Assembly: GCF_001886735.1 (NCBI RefSeq) | Contig: NZ_CP018076.1 | Location: forward strand, 2,728,001 to 2,792,000 | Length of the DNA stretch: 64,000 nucleotides | From: Sulfitobacter alexandrii | GTDB lineage: Bacteria; Pseudomonadota; Alphaproteobacteria; Rhodobacterales; Rhodobacteraceae | Direction: 5' to 3' | Shown here: piece by piece, positions 7,150 to 17,031 of the stretch | How positions within the stretch are numbered: the stretch's first letter is position 1 | How the letters are laid out: the number at the start of each line of letters is the position of its first letter | The notes under the pieces: generated by a model | The model's database searches: none | Told to the model about the DNA's origin: nothing | What the model saw: the letters and a program-made list of their open reading frames with translations, nothing else | Program-made: the position numbers and the translations under genes

Positions 7150-8968
7150 TCAATCGAAACGGTCGAATTCCTGATAGCGGAACTTGCCGTCGCACATGTC
7201 CCTGGGCAGATTGCCATGCTTGGCAATCTGCAGGCGCCGGTCCGCACCTTGCGGATCGGAGGATCGGTCGATGTAGCGTGAGCGCAGCTTCCTCAGATCC
7301 CGGCGGGCAATCTCCAATGCGCGAAATTCGGTATCGTGGACTTTGACGTTCCGCTTGCGCTCCATGCGGTCGCGCCAACGCTTCAGCGCATCGGGCGTTC
7401 CGGCATAGCGCGCCACGCCCCAGGTGTTCACCGAACTCCAGCAGTCTTCGGGACCCAGCAGAAGCAGATGGAAGGTATCCAGTTCGACCGCCTCGAAGTG
7501 GTCGCTCCGCTCGACCCGTGCGTAACCAGGTCTGGAATAGTGGGGGGGCGGAGGTGAAAAAGGCGTCGTGCCCCGGCCTCAGCGTGGCCGCCTCGTAGCG
7601 GGTCTGCCCGCGCTGGCTGTCGACGCTGTGCCGCCGCCTGTTCTCACCGCTACGGATTATTCTGCGCGGCCGCGAGAGATTCGCCTTTCCCGGAAAGGGG
7701 TTTCGGTCGTAGAACTTGCCGTCTTTCACCCAGCCACGGCGCACCGCGCCGCTGGCGAAATACATGATCCCGCGCGCATCGCCGAACGCCCCCATGAAAT
7801 TGCCCTTGAAGCGGTTGCCATTGCGGATGCGCGCTTCGCCGTCTCCCTTTGCTTTGCCATCCTCGAACGTTCCTTCGTAAACCGTTCCGGTCGTAAAGGT
7901 GAAGACACCCTGCCCGTGCCTTTGGCCATTCTGCCATTCGCCGACGTAGCGGTTGCCACTGGCGTAGTCATAGGTGCCCTGCCCATGCCGTTTGCCATCC
8001 TTGAAATGGCCGCGATAGACGCCGCCGCTGTCGTATGTGACCGTGTGGAACCCATTGCGCTTTTCTTGCATTGGCGCCGCCTGGCGCGCGTCTTGCGCCG
8101 CAGCGGCGGCGGCGCGCTCCTCGGCCTTGCGGGCGCGCGCGGCGGCTTCGGCCTGTTCGCGCTCCCGAGCCCGGCGCGGCGCGTCGAGCGCCGCCTGAAG
8201 TCGCGCGTCATCCTCTGCGTCCTTCCGGGCTTGCGCGGCCCGCTCCGCCGCGGTCTGAGAGGGCTTGGAAAAGGTGACCCGATCTTCGGTTCCGTTCACG
8301 GAATAGAGCCACGCACCCAGACCGCCGCCGACCGCAAAAACGAGGAAGGCGAACATCAGGACCATCCGATTGAACCGCTTTTCTTCAGCAACACTCCTGC
8401 GCCAGGACGCGGCCTGGCGTTCCGCCTTGGCCTCTTCCGCTGCCAGCCGCGCCTGTTCTTTCTGTTCCGCGGCCTGCCGCTCCGCCTCGGCCTTCTCGGC
8501 CTCGGCTTTCCGCGCCTCTTCGGCGGCCATCCTGTCGGCTTCGGCTTTCTTCGCCTCTTCGGCGGCCACCCTGTCGGCTTCGGCTTCCTTTGCCTCTTCG
8601 GCGGCAACCCTGTCGGCGTCGGCTTTCGCGCGTGCGGCAGCGGCCTTGTCCGCCTCCGCGCGCTCGCGCGCCGCGCCGTCGGCCTGCGCAGTCGCCGCTC
8701 CGGCATCCTCTGCCTGCTCATCCACTTGCCGGAACCGCGCCAGTATCGCGCCCGGTTCCGTCAGCATCTGGTTCACCCGGGCATCCGTCTGCTCGATCCG
8801 GCCGGTGAAGGGAACGGCCAGTTCGACCCGCTTGTCCGTACCCGCGCGCGCCAGCACGCAAAATACATCTCCCTTCTTCAGCAGTGTTCCCGCACGCCTG
8901 GCCGACATGACGATGTAGGGGTGGGAATCCGCATCGCGGGGTACTTTCAACGCAACAAGCCGGGACAT
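7150..8968 (-). pseudogene. MORN-repeat membrane protein, frameshifted in a seven-base G tract
   Basis: The gene encodes in order a lipoyl-like small domain (1-80), a TolA-like Ala/Glu/Lys coiled coil with 13-residue repeats, one membrane helix ('[19 protein letters not shown]'), a second coil, and about four MORN repeats ('[19 protein letters not shown]' type). The start is ATG 8968. At G7 (7542-7548 on the plus strand) the frame breaks: the original frame runs on to 7103 with an unlikely Arg/Pro-rich tail. The frame one base over gives a coherent C-terminus ending at 7150 ('NTWGVARYAGTPDALKRW'). Removing one base would give a protein of 605 residues. It is either a true frameshift, a phase-variable tract or a sequencing error. 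Confidence 0.7.
8515..8631 (-). repeat. Three 39-base tandem repeats in the MORN protein gene
   Basis: Three imperfect 39-base units begin at 8515, 8554 and 8593, each starting CCTCTTCGGCGGC on the plus strand. They encode the 13-residue unit [13 protein letters not shown] of the coiled coil. Such in-frame units can change copy number and so the length of the periplasmic or cytoplasmic stalk. Confidence 0.75.
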
Positions 8969-9127
8969 GGACCTACTAAAGTCCAGGACTTTGCCCGAAA
9001 ACAAGTGAAAAAGGCTTCTTCCCGCCATACGGGTGCGCCGCAAAATCCGCGCCGTCGCGATGCTGCCGATTGCGTTTTGCCGCGAGTTTGGGCATGCAGC
9101 GGTACCACCATACCGAAAGGCCCGTCC

Positions 9128-9919
9128 ATGACCCGTATCGACGCCAAATTCGCCGCGCTGAAATCGCAGGGCCGCAAGGCTTTCGTATCCTACATCATGG
9201 CGGGCGACCCGGACTACGACCGATCGCTGGACGTGATGCGCGGCCTGCCGGGCGCAGGGGTGGACATCATCGAACTCGGCCTGCCGTTCACAGACCCCAT
9301 GGCCGACGGCCCGACGATCCAGCTTGCCGGCCAGCGCGCGCTCGAAGGCGGGATGACCCTGCGCCGCACGCTCGACATGGCGCAGGCGTTCCGCGAGGAG
9401 GACGACGAGACTCCGATCGTGCTGATGGGATACTACAACCCGATCTACTCGATGGGGGTCGACGCGTTTCTCAAGGCGGCCGCCACCGCGGGCATCGACG
9501 GTCTCATCATCGTCGACCTGCCCCCCGAGGAGGACGAGGAGCTCTGCCTGCCCGCACAGGCCGCGGGGCTCAACTTCATCCGGCTCGCCACGCCCACGAC
9601 AGATGACAAGCGCCTGCCCCGTGTCGCCAGCAACACCTCCGGTTTCGTCTACTACGTGTCGATCACCGGCATCACAGGTTCCGCCGAGGCGGAGGCGGCT
9701 GACGTCGCGCCCGAGGTGACCCGAATCCAGAAGGCGAGCGGCCTGCCGGTGATCGTGGGCTTCGGGGTCAACACCCCCGAGAAATCACGTGCCATCGCCG
9801 AAGTCGCGGACGGCGTCGTCGTCGGCTCCGCCATCGTGTCGCGCATCGCCAAGGGCGACAGCACCCAAGACGTGCTGGCCTTCGTCAAGAGCCTTGCAGA
9901 CGGCGCTCACGCCGCCTGA
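9128..9919 (+). CDS. trpA: Tryptophan synthase alpha chain
   Basis: At 263 residues it is the normal family length. It cleaves indole-3-glycerol phosphate to indole and glyceraldehyde 3-phosphate and passes indole to TrpB. The catalytic pair is present as E49 ('IIELGLPF') and D60 ('PMADGPTIQ'), and the phosphate-binding loop '[10 protein letters not shown]' and 'GVVVGSAIV' are intact. The ATG at 9128 starts the conserved '[11 protein letters not shown]'. It stands alone here; trpB lies 11 kb away on the other strand. Confidence 0.96.
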   Translation: MTRIDAKFAALKSQGRKAFVSYIMAGDPDYDRSLDVMRGLPGAGVDIIELGLPFTDPMADGPTIQLAGQRALEGGMTLRRTLDMAQAFREEDDETPIVLMGYYNPIYSMGVDAFLKAAATAGIDGLIIVDLPPEEDEELCLPAQAAGLNFIRLATPTTDDKRLPRVASNTSGFVYYVSITGITGSAEAEAADVAPEVTRIQKASGLPVIVGFGVNTPEKSRAIAEVADGVVVGSAIVSRIAKGDSTQDVLAFVKSLADGAHAA

Positions 9920-9986
9920 GCCGGAAAGCAGACAGGGGTTCCGGGGCATCACCGGCTGGTCGATGACGCCGGGCGGTGCCGCCCGA

Positions 9987-10451
9987 TCAGTCGCGCGCCG
10001 CGTCCATGACCTCGCGCAGGCGTACCAGCACCGGGAGGACCCCGGCCAGCGCGCCCACGTCCACCTGCCCCGCCAGCGCCTCCAACTCGGGCAAGAGCCT
10101 CTCGATCGTGCGGTCGCGCAGGGCCTGCCCCGCCGGGGTCAGCCAGACGGTCTTGGACCGCCCGTCCAGCGGGTTCGCCCGCAGTTCCACCAGCCCCTGT
10201 GCCGCAAGACCCTTGAGCGTATGGGTCATCGACGTCTTGGGCACCTGGAATGCACGGGCCATGTCGATCGGCACCGCCCCGTCGCCCCGCAGGACCAGAT
10301 GGTTGAGCACCGCGAAGTGCGGCCCGATCAACCCATCGGGCAGCCGGGCTTCCAGCTGGTTGCGCGAAAGCTGTTCGATGATCCCGATCTCCTTGAAGAC
10401 CTCGAACAGGACCTTCGGATCGACGGTTGCGGTGTCGGTGTCATGTGGCAA
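9987..10451 (-). CDS. MarR family transcriptional regulator
   Basis: The 154-residue protein has the MarR winged helix: the recognition region 'VPIDMARAFQVPKTSMTHTLKGLAAQGLVEL' and the wing 'NPLDGRSKTVWLTPAG'. It overlaps the end of the upstream nitroreductase-like gene by 11 bases, so the two are likely one transcript. The large inverted repeat ahead of that pair (11560-11605) is a natural candidate for its operator, which would make the operon self-regulated and could also control lldD. The ligand is unknown. Confidence 0.88.
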   Translation of the reverse strand: MPHDTDTATVDPKVLFEVFKEIGIIEQLSRNQLEARLPDGLIGPHFAVLNHLVLRGDGAVPIDMARAFQVPKTSMTHTLKGLAAQGLVELRANPLDGRSKTVWLTPAGQALRDRTIERLLPELEALAGQVDVGALAGVLPVLVRLREVMDAARD

Positions 10452-11547
10452 TCAGCTTCGCCTCCAGTGGCCAGCGCGGCGTGCGCGGTGTCGCCGGACC
10501 ATAGCCCAACCGCCCCAGCATTTGAACCGTGTGCCCCCCGGACGCCAGCAACGCATGTGCGCGGGCGCGGTGAACGGCCATCTCGGGGTATTCCTGCAAC
10601 GTCTGGCTGACGGGGTGAAGCGACAGACCGAGGCGCGTCGCCGCGAGGTTGAGCCGAAGCCAGCGGCGCCCGGCCGCGATCTGGTCCAGACGGGTGTTGG
10701 AGGCGGTGGTCAGGACGGCGTAGGCCGGGGTCGCCGCCAGCATCCGTCGATAGATCTCGCCCCCCTGCCGGAAACCGGTGCTGTCGGGGTCGGCCTGGGC
10801 GGCCCGGTTGACGATCCCCAGCAGCATCAGGCTTTCCAGCATCGGCCCGCCAAGGTCGATCCCGTCGGGATCGGCGTTGATCTCGGCCTTGCCGAACCGC
10901 ATCAGGTCGACGCTTTCCTGCATGGTTCTCGGGGTCAGGGCCTCCACCTCCCAGCCCGCCCAGGTCAGGCCACGCAGTGCGGCGACCATGGACGCCTCGG
11001 TGTGAATATCGGCCAGCGGTTCCAGCGCCTGCACCACGTCACGCGGAAGCGCACGGTCCTCGAACGGCTCCTTGCAGGAACGCCGGTCCAGAATATGCGC
11101 CGCAAGCGGATCCGGCGCGCCGCCCGGGTGGAACGTCGCCAGCGCGACAGGGCCGGTCTCCCCCTCAGGGAAGGGCGTCAGGTCCACCGCATGACCTGCC
11201 GCACCCGCCGCGAGGACCATCTGTTCGATGAAACATCCCAGACCGATGAAGATCTGCCGATCGAAAGGGTCCGTTTCGGGCAGCCGCCTCGCCGGGTCCC
11301 GGTGCAGCAGCAACCCCGCCTCCCCCTTCAGTTCGACCAGCCAGGGTTGCAGGTTGTGCGGGTTCGGCGCCAGCAGCGCGAAACTCACCGCGTTCAGGCG
11401 AGGGTCGTCGTAACTGCCCGCCAGCGCCCAGGGGCGGCGGGCGTCCGCAGGCTGGCGGGTGGTCAGGAATCCGGCGGCGGCGCCGGTGGCGGCGAGGATC
11501 GTGCCCCCACCGATGATCGAGATGGCCTTTCGGCGAGAGAGGGACAT
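10441..11547 (-). CDS. Acg-like nitroreductase-family protein with Tat-type signal
   Basis: This 368-residue protein opens with 'SLSRRKAISIIGGGTILAATGAAAGF', a twin-arginine-like signal followed by a hydrophobic core, so export or membrane anchoring is likely. The rest matches the Acg/nitroreductase family ('FALLAPNPHNLQPWLVEL', 'DRRSCKEPFEDRALP', 'RRWLRLNLAATRLGL'). Family members bind flavin, and some are thought to store FMN rather than catalyse reduction. The ATG at 11547 has GGAG seven bases upstream. It forms an operon with the MarR gene. Confidence 0.78.
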   Translation of the reverse strand: MSLSRRKAISIIGGGTILAATGAAAGFLTTRQPADARRPWALAGSYDDPRLNAVSFALLAPNPHNLQPWLVELKGEAGLLLHRDPARRLPETDPFDRQIFIGLGCFIEQMVLAAGAAGHAVDLTPFPEGETGPVALATFHPGGAPDPLAAHILDRRSCKEPFEDRALPRDVVQALEPLADIHTEASMVAALRGLTWAGWEVEALTPRTMQESVDLMRFGKAEINADPDGIDLGGPMLESLMLLGIVNRAAQADPDSTGFRQGGEIYRRMLAATPAYAVLTTASNTRLDQIAAGRRWLRLNLAATRLGLSLHPVSQTLQEYPEMAVHRARAHALLASGGHTVQMLGRLGYGPATPRTPRWPLEAKLIAT

Positions 11548-11559
11548 GGCAGGCTCCAT

Positions 11560-11605
11560 TTGGTTCGATATTGCACCATATCCATATAGTTCAATATCGA
11601 ACCAA
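11560..11605. promoter_or_regulatory. Perfect 14-base inverted repeat, probable MarR operator pair
   Basis: TTGGTTCGATATTG (11560-11573) and CAATATCGAACCAA (11592-11605) are exact reverse complements with an 18-base AT-rich spacer. Each arm is also the core of an imperfect 18-base palindrome, such as TAGTTCAATATCGAACCA (11588-11605), the usual size of a MarR dimer site. It lies in the divergent promoter region between the nitroreductase/marR operon and lldD, so one regulator could control both directions. Confidence 0.7.
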
Positions 11606-11678
11606 TCAAGCAAAACCTTTCGATTGCCTTCAAATCGGCCGATTGGTAAGGAAAGCAGACCAATATCGGAGCCTGCCC

Positions 11679-12845
11679 ATGCCTGTCATCACGAACATCG
11701 AGGACCTCAAGCGCATCTACCAACGCCGGGTGCCGCGCATGTTCTACGACTACTGCGAATCGGGAAGCTGGACCGAACAGACCTTCCGCGAGAACAGCAC
11801 GGACTTCGACAAGCTGCGCCTGCGCCAGCGCGTCGCGGTGGACATGTCGGGCCGCAGCACCGCCAGCCAGATGATCGGACAGGACGTCGCGATGCCCGTG
11901 GCGCTTGCCCCCGTGGGGCTGACGGGGATGCAGCGCGCGGATGGCGAGATCAAGGCCGCCCGCGCCGCGCGGGATTTCGGCGTGCCCTTCACCCTGTCCA
12001 CCATGTCGATCAACTCGATCGAAGACGTGGCCGAAGCCACGCGCGCGCCCTTCTGGTTCCAGCTTTACACGATGCGGGACCAAGATTTCGTGCGCCGCCT
12101 GATCCAGCGGGCCAAGGACGCGAACTGCTCGGCGCTGGTCATCACGCTGGACCTGCAGATCATGGGGCAGCGGCACAAGGACATCAAGAACGGCCTGTCC
12201 GCCCCGCCCAAGCTGACCGCGCGCACCATCGCGGACCTTGCCACGAAATGGGGCTGGGGCATCGAGATGCTCAGCGCCAAGCGGCGAAACTTCGGCAACA
12301 TCGTCGGCCACGTGCAGGGCATAAAGGACAATTCCAAGCTCGGCGCATGGAGCGCGGAACAGTTCGATCCGACGCTGGACTGGGACAAGATCGCCAAGAT
12401 CAAGGAACAATGGGGCGGCAAGGTCATCCTGAAGGGGATCCTCGACGCCGAGGACGCAAGGATGGCGGTCAAGGTCGGCGCGGATGCCATCGTGGTGTCC
12501 AACCACGGCGGGCGGCAGCTTGACGGGGCGCTCAGTTCCATCGCGATGCTGCCGTCGATTTTGGACGCGGTCGGCGATCAGGTCGAAGTGCATCTCGATT
12601 CCGGCATCCGCTCGGGCCAGGACGTGCTCAAGGCCGTCGCGATGGGGGCGCAAGGCACCTTCATCGGTCGGGCCTTCATCTACGGGCTCGGCGCGATGGG
12701 ACAGAAGGGCGTGACCGCCGCGCTCGAGGTCATCCAGAAGGAAATGGACGTGACCATGGCCCTCTGCGGCGTCACCAAGGTATCCGATCTCGGCCGCCAC
12801 AACCTGCTGATCCCGCAGGACTTCGGCGGCGTATGGCAGCCATGA
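11679..12845 (+). CDS. lldD: L-lactate dehydrogenase (FMN, quinone-linked)
   Basis: The 388-residue protein is an FMN-dependent alpha-hydroxy-acid oxidase of normal length. It carries 'SNHGGRQLDG' with the catalytic His-Arg segment, 'VHLDSGIRSGQDVLKA' and 'GRAFIYGL' for phosphate binding of FMN, and N-terminal 'PRMFYDYCESGSW'. It should oxidise L-lactate to pyruvate at the inner membrane face. The ATG at 11679 starts the conserved 'MPVITNIEDLKR'. It faces the nitroreductase/marR pair across the inverted repeat. A related 2-hydroxyacid is possible as substrate. Confidence 0.88.
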   Translation: MPVITNIEDLKRIYQRRVPRMFYDYCESGSWTEQTFRENSTDFDKLRLRQRVAVDMSGRSTASQMIGQDVAMPVALAPVGLTGMQRADGEIKAARAARDFGVPFTLSTMSINSIEDVAEATRAPFWFQLYTMRDQDFVRRLIQRAKDANCSALVITLDLQIMGQRHKDIKNGLSAPPKLTARTIADLATKWGWGIEMLSAKRRNFGNIVGHVQGIKDNSKLGAWSAEQFDPTLDWDKIAKIKEQWGGKVILKGILDAEDARMAVKVGADAIVVSNHGGRQLDGALSSIAMLPSILDAVGDQVEVHLDSGIRSGQDVLKAVAMGAQGTFIGRAFIYGLGAMGQKGVTAALEVIQKEMDVTMALCGVTKVSDLGRHNLLIPQDFGGVWQP

Positions 12846-12867
12846 TACAGGGAGGCAGGCCGGGGCC

Positions 12868-13488
12868 ATGCTGATCTTCCTGCGCCACGGCCTCGCCTTT
12901 CTGGCCACGCCAAAGACCGGGACCACGGCCGTGGAAATGGCGCTGCGTCCCAAGGCCGAAATCGTCTTCGCCAAGAACCGCAAGCACGTCACCGCGCTGC
13001 GGTTCTCGCGCAAGATCGCCCCGTTCCTCGAAGATACCTTCGGCGTCCGTCCCGAGGCGGTCGCGATCATGCGCGACCCGACCGACCAGATCGCCAGCTG
13101 GTACCGCTACCGGGGGTCGGACAGGCTGTTGGGCACCGATCTCAGCACCCGCGACATCAGCTTCGACACCTACGTGCGCGAGGTCATCGGGGACGATCCG
13201 CCGCCGCGCGCGCAGATCGGCAGCCAGTTCAACTTTCTCACCGACGGCAAGGAAACGGTGATGGCGCAGCACATCTTCGCCTACACCCATCAGGCGGACT
13301 TCCGGCGGTTCATGTCCGACCGGCTGCGGACCGAGGTCACGCTGAAGCCGCGCAACGTGTCGCCGGGGGCGGACACCGGGTTGAGCGCCGAAACACTGGC
13401 CCGCCTGCGCGAAGCCCGCGCGCCCGAGTTCGCGCTGTACGACCGTGTCCTGGCCCAGGGCGGGCACCTGATCACCGCGCGGGACTAG
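12868..13488 (+). CDS. Sulfotransferase-like P-loop protein
   Basis: The 206-residue protein has '[14 protein letters not shown]' near residues 13-26, which matches the PAPS 5'-phosphosulfate loop of sulfotransferases. It also has '[15 protein letters not shown]' near 70, matching the 3'-phosphate region. No signal peptide is visible. It starts 22 bases after lldD and may be co-transcribed with it. The acceptor is unknown. Its 3' end overlaps that of the convergent MFS gene by 17 bases. Confidence 0.65.
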   Translation: MLIFLRHGLAFLATPKTGTTAVEMALRPKAEIVFAKNRKHVTALRFSRKIAPFLEDTFGVRPEAVAIMRDPTDQIASWYRYRGSDRLLGTDLSTRDISFDTYVREVIGDDPPPRAQIGSQFNFLTDGKETVMAQHIFAYTHQADFRRFMSDRLRTEVTLKPRNVSPGADTGLSAETLARLREARAPEFALYDRVLAQGGHLITARD

Positions 13489-14647
13489 GCCCCGCCTGCC
13501 CCGCCATGCTGCGCCGCGCCAGCGCGGGCATCACCGCCAGCGCGGTAAGGCACAGGATCGCCGCCACCACGACAAAGGCCGCCCTCAGGCCGAAACCCTC
13601 GGCCACGAGCCCCATCAGCGGCGGTCCGAAAAAGAACGCGCCGTACCCGAGGACCGACGCACGGCTGATCGCGGCCAGCCGGACGTCAGGCGTGACAAGC
13701 CGCCCCAGCAACCCCAGCGCAAGGGGCGCGACGACGGAAATCCCCAGCCCCCCGATGGCGAAACCCAGCAGCGCGACCGGCACGCTGGGGGCAACCCCCG
13801 CAAGCCCGATGCCCAGCGCGGACAGCAGGGTCGCCAGCAGCATCAGCCGGGTATCGCGGACAAGCCGCGACAGGCTGTGCCCGAACAGCCGCCCGATGCC
13901 CATCATCAAGCCAAGCGCCGCCGGCCCCAGCGCGCCCTCGCCCGCGGTGCCGCCAAGCGTGCGCTCCAGATGCAGCGCCGACCAGCCCTCGGCGGCCGCC
14001 TCGGCCAGAAAGGCGGTCAAGACGACCAGCCCCACCAGCAGGACGACGGCATGGGGGATCTCGCCCGGCATGTCGGACAGCGCGGGTTCCTCGACATCCG
14101 CCACCCGGTCACGGGCGGCCAGCGCCAGAATCATCAGCAGTCCGGCCAGCAGAAGGAACACCGTCACCGTCCCCACGCGCGCCTCGCGCAGGGCACCGGT
14201 GGCCAGCGCGGCCCCGGCATAGGCAAAACTGTAGAGCGCATGGTTGAGGTTCATCAGGCTGCGCCCGTGGCGCGCCTCTATGTCCGAGACGCGCGCGTTC
14301 ACCAGCACGTCCACGACGCCCGACCCCATGGAGGCCAGCGCCATGCCCCCCACCAGCAGAACCAGCGTGGCCGACGTGCCCGAAGTCAGCATCCCCATGG
14401 CGACGATCACGATACCCACCGATACCGCGATCCGGCCGAACATCTGCTGGAACATCGGCGCCAGCCACATCGCCGCGATCGCCCCGAGCGACGCCAGCAG
14501 CACGGCACCGCCATAGGCCCCGTCACTGGCGCCCACCTGCGCCTTGATGACGGGCATCTGCGCAAAGTACGTGGACCACGAGACGCCGATGGCGACAAAG
14601 CCGGCGAGCGGTCGGCGCGACAGGTAAAGATCGTGTTTGAAGCCCAT
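13472..14647 (-). CDS. MFS transporter (YbjJ-like)
   Basis: A 391-residue membrane protein with about twelve hydrophobic segments arranged as two halves around a hydrophilic centre near residue 190 ('[19 protein letters not shown]'). The sequence style resembles YbjJ/FucP-type transporters of the major facilitator superfamily. The substrate cannot be told. The ATG at 14647 ('[13 protein letters not shown]') is preferred because the upstream in-frame stretch is basic and not membrane-like. Confidence 0.82.
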   Translation of the reverse strand: MGFKHDLYLSRRPLAGFVAIGVSWSTYFAQMPVIKAQVGASDGAYGGAVLLASLGAIAAMWLAPMFQQMFGRIAVSVGIVIVAMGMLTSGTSATLVLLVGGMALASMGSGVVDVLVNARVSDIEARHGRSLMNLNHALYSFAYAGAALATGALREARVGTVTVFLLLAGLLMILALAARDRVADVEEPALSDMPGEIPHAVVLLVGLVVLTAFLAEAAAEGWSALHLERTLGGTAGEGALGPAALGLMMGIGRLFGHSLSRLVRDTRLMLLATLLSALGIGLAGVAPSVPVALLGFAIGGLGISVVAPLALGLLGRLVTPDVRLAAISRASVLGYGAFFFGPPLMGLVAEGFGLRAAFVVVAAILCLTALAVMPALARRSMAGQAGPSPAR

Positions 14648-14821
14648 GCCACCCCCTGCCACGCTCCCACGGCGGAGCCAAGGGGCCGAACGCAGTTTTA
14701 CCCTTTTCATGGCGGCATTTCGCGTCTATACGCGCGGCTTCATGCGGGTGCGCTCCTCGGGGCGGCCCGATCCGCAGGGACGACAGCCTTGGAGGCGTCC
14801 CGTAACATATTGGAGATTAAA

Positions 14822-15496
14822 ATGGCCGGAGAGATTCCAGATCTTGAAGCCCAGGTACGGACGGGGACAGGCAAGGGCGCCGCTCGTCAGGCACGCCGTG
14901 ACGGCATGGTACCGGGGATCGTTTTCGGAGGCGACGCAGACCCGCTTCCCATCAACATCCCGTTCAACAAGCTGCTGACCATGCTGCGCAAGGGCCGCTT
15001 CAAGGCGACCCTGTTCAATCTCAAGGTCGATGGTCATGACGACGTGCGCGTCATCTGCCGCGACGTTCAGCGCCACGTGGTCAAGGATCTGCCGACCCAC
15101 GTCGACCTGATGCGCCTCAAGCGCTCGACCAAGATCAACCTGTTCATCGGCGTCGAAGTCGAAGGCGAGGAAGAATCCCCCGGCCTCAAGAAGGGCGGCG
15201 TGCTGACCCTGGTCCGGCCCGAGGTGGAACTGGTCGTGACCGCGGCCGACATCCCGGAAAGCATCACGGTCGATGTCTCCGGCCTCGAAATCGGCGACAG
15301 CGCGACGATCTCGAACGTCAAGCTGCCCGAAGGCGCCAAGCCTGTGATCGACCGCGACTTCGTGATCGCGCAGGTCTCCGCACCCTCCGGCCTTGCCTCG
15401 CAGGACGACGAGGACGAAGACGAGGATGTGGCAGCAGACGAAGTGCCGACATCCGAAATGGGCCCGCCCGACGGCGAGCAGGACAGCGACGAATAA
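14822..15496 (+). CDS. rplY: 50S ribosomal protein L25/general stress protein Ctc
   Basis: The 224-residue protein is the long L25 form: an N-terminal 5S rRNA-binding domain ('[21 protein letters not shown]'), the TL5 C-terminal domain, and an acidic tail rich in Asp/Glu from about residue 195. It binds 5S rRNA in the large subunit. The ATG at 14822 begins the conserved '[13 protein letters not shown]'. The pth gene follows on the same strand after one inserted opposite gene, a remnant of the common rplY-pth order. Confidence 0.95.
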   Translation: MAGEIPDLEAQVRTGTGKGAARQARRDGMVPGIVFGGDADPLPINIPFNKLLTMLRKGRFKATLFNLKVDGHDDVRVICRDVQRHVVKDLPTHVDLMRLKRSTKINLFIGVEVEGEEESPGLKKGGVLTLVRPEVELVVTAADIPESITVDVSGLEIGDSATISNVKLPEGAKPVIDRDFVIAQVSAPSGLASQDDEDEDEDVAADEVPTSEMGPPDGEQDSDE

Positions 15497-15521
15497 TCGC
15501 CTATCCATTGGAAAGTTCAGC

Positions 15522-15545
15522 GGGGTCGCCTTTGGCGGCCCCGTT
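15522..15545 (+). terminator. rplY terminator
   Basis: GGGGTCGCC and GGCGGCCCC form a nine-pair stem with one wobble around TTT, followed by GTTT. It lies 26 bases past the rplY stop and is the only strong hairpin between rplY and the convergent gene. Confidence 0.65.
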
Positions 15546-15578
15546 TGCGTTCGGGGGGCGGCGCGGCCCCCGCTCCCG

Positions 15579-16799
15579 TCAGCTCAGCAGCCGCGCCAGT
15601 TGCGCGCAGGCGCGGGTCGCACGGTCGGTCCGGCCCTCTTCGATGAAACCCTGCAACCGCGCCAGCGCCGCCCCGAGGCAGAGGGAATCGAACACGGTGT
15701 CGTCCGACGGCTCCCGGCGGCGCGCCTCGAAGAACAGCACATCGACGTCCTGCGCCCCGTAGCCGTATTTGTAGGGCTCGTTGCCATGGCTGAAATCGTA
15801 GCAGCCAAAGCCCTGTTCGATCGCCCAGGCGATGGCGTGAAAATGCAGCGCCGCCCCGACAAAGGGTTCCTCCGCCGTCTGGTCCCGGCCCACCATGATG
15901 AAATGCACCATGCCACGGCGGCGGTCGATCACGTGGCCCAGCGCACCCAGCGGCCTGTCGCCCTGCCACAGCACCGGCAGGAACAGGCTGTCCGTGCGCG
16001 CGGCGGCTGTCAGCATCCTGCGGTATTGCGCCACGATCCCTTCGGTCTGACGGCCCTTCTTCTCGCCCCATGTGTCGGCCCAGAAGCGCATCAGCGTGTC
16101 GAGGTCAGCCTCTAACGTGTCGCCGGTGGCATGGGTGATGCGGTAATCGCCCGTATCGAGGTGCTTTCGGCGGAACCGGTTGTATTGCTGGCGCCTGTTG
16201 CGGCTGACGGATGCGGCGAGATAGGTGTCAAAGTCATCCGGCAGCGTCACCTGCGGGCATTTCAGGTTGTCGGTCTCGCCCCGGTTTATCATGTAGGGCT
16301 GGTACCGAACGGCGATGCCTGCCTGCTCCAGCGCGTCGGTAAAGATGCGGCACCGCCCGGCTTGCGCGACATACCGCATAGACAGGCTGATCCAAGGCAT
16401 CGCCGCCAGGTGCCGCGCCGCTGCCTCCAGCCCCTCGCGCTGCAGCTCCGGCGCGCAGAGAAACCCGGTGTACTCGCTCCACAACAGGCGCCCCCCGGCC
16501 TGCAACTGGGTCTGGAACTCCTGCCTGCTGCCGCTCCAGTGAACGCGGTATTTCAGCGGCACCAGGCAGATCACATCACCCGCGCCATCCCGCACGACCA
16601 GCACGCTCCATCGGTAAAGCTGGTCGGCGAAGGCCTCGTTGAACCAAGCCCAGGACAGGAACACCGTGGTTTCCGGGTCGCGCGCTTCCAGCGCCTGCCA
16701 TTCCTCCCGCAGCGCGGCAAAGCCCGCGGGCGTATCTATCACCTGGACGGCGAGGTCCGCATCGGCCGTGCTTCCGGTCGTGACGACATCGTGTTTCAT
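15579..16799 (-). CDS. GNAT-type acyltransferase, CelD/BcsL family
   Basis: This 406-residue cytoplasmic protein matches the CelD/BcsL (BioF2-like) acetyltransferase family: 'WQALEARDPETTVFLSWAWF' near the start and 'RNRRQQYNRFRRKH' and 'GALGHVIDRRRGMVHFIMVG' in the C-terminal GNAT half, ending 'YDFSHGNEPYKYGYGAQD'. Family members are linked to extracellular polysaccharide modification. It sits between rplY and pth on the opposite strand, with no polysaccharide cluster nearby, so the acceptor remains unknown. Confidence 0.72.
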   Translation of the reverse strand: MKHDVVTTGSTADADLAVQVIDTPAGFAALREEWQALEARDPETTVFLSWAWFNEAFADQLYRWSVLVVRDGAGDVICLVPLKYRVHWSGSRQEFQTQLQAGGRLLWSEYTGFLCAPELQREGLEAAARHLAAMPWISLSMRYVAQAGRCRIFTDALEQAGIAVRYQPYMINRGETDNLKCPQVTLPDDFDTYLAASVSRNRRQQYNRFRRKHLDTGDYRITHATGDTLEADLDTLMRFWADTWGEKKGRQTEGIVAQYRRMLTAAARTDSLFLPVLWQGDRPLGALGHVIDRRRGMVHFIMVGRDQTAEEPFVGAALHFHAIAWAIEQGFGCYDFSHGNEPYKYGYGAQDVDVLFFEARRREPSDDTVFDSLCLGAALARLQGFIEEGRTDRATRACAQLARLLS

Positions 16800-17031
16800 A
16801 AACTACCCCGTGCTGTCGGCTGCCTGCATGCATGCGGCGTCCGAGTGGCCGGGATAGCCCCGGAATCTGGCGACAATGGGCGGGGAACAAGGAAAAGTTG
16901 CGCGGCCCTCCCCAAAGGGGTTCCCGTCGTGACGGCGGACCGGGCCATCTATCCCCACTGGGCCGTCGACACCGCGTTCCGTTTGCCCACGGCCTTTGCT
17001 AGGGTGTGTGCGACCCCAGCAGGAGACGCGC

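Noticed and set aside
7568..9127. Plus-strand extension upstream of trpA over the MORN gene
   Set aside because: Antisense to a domain-bearing gene; TrpA homology begins at 9128.
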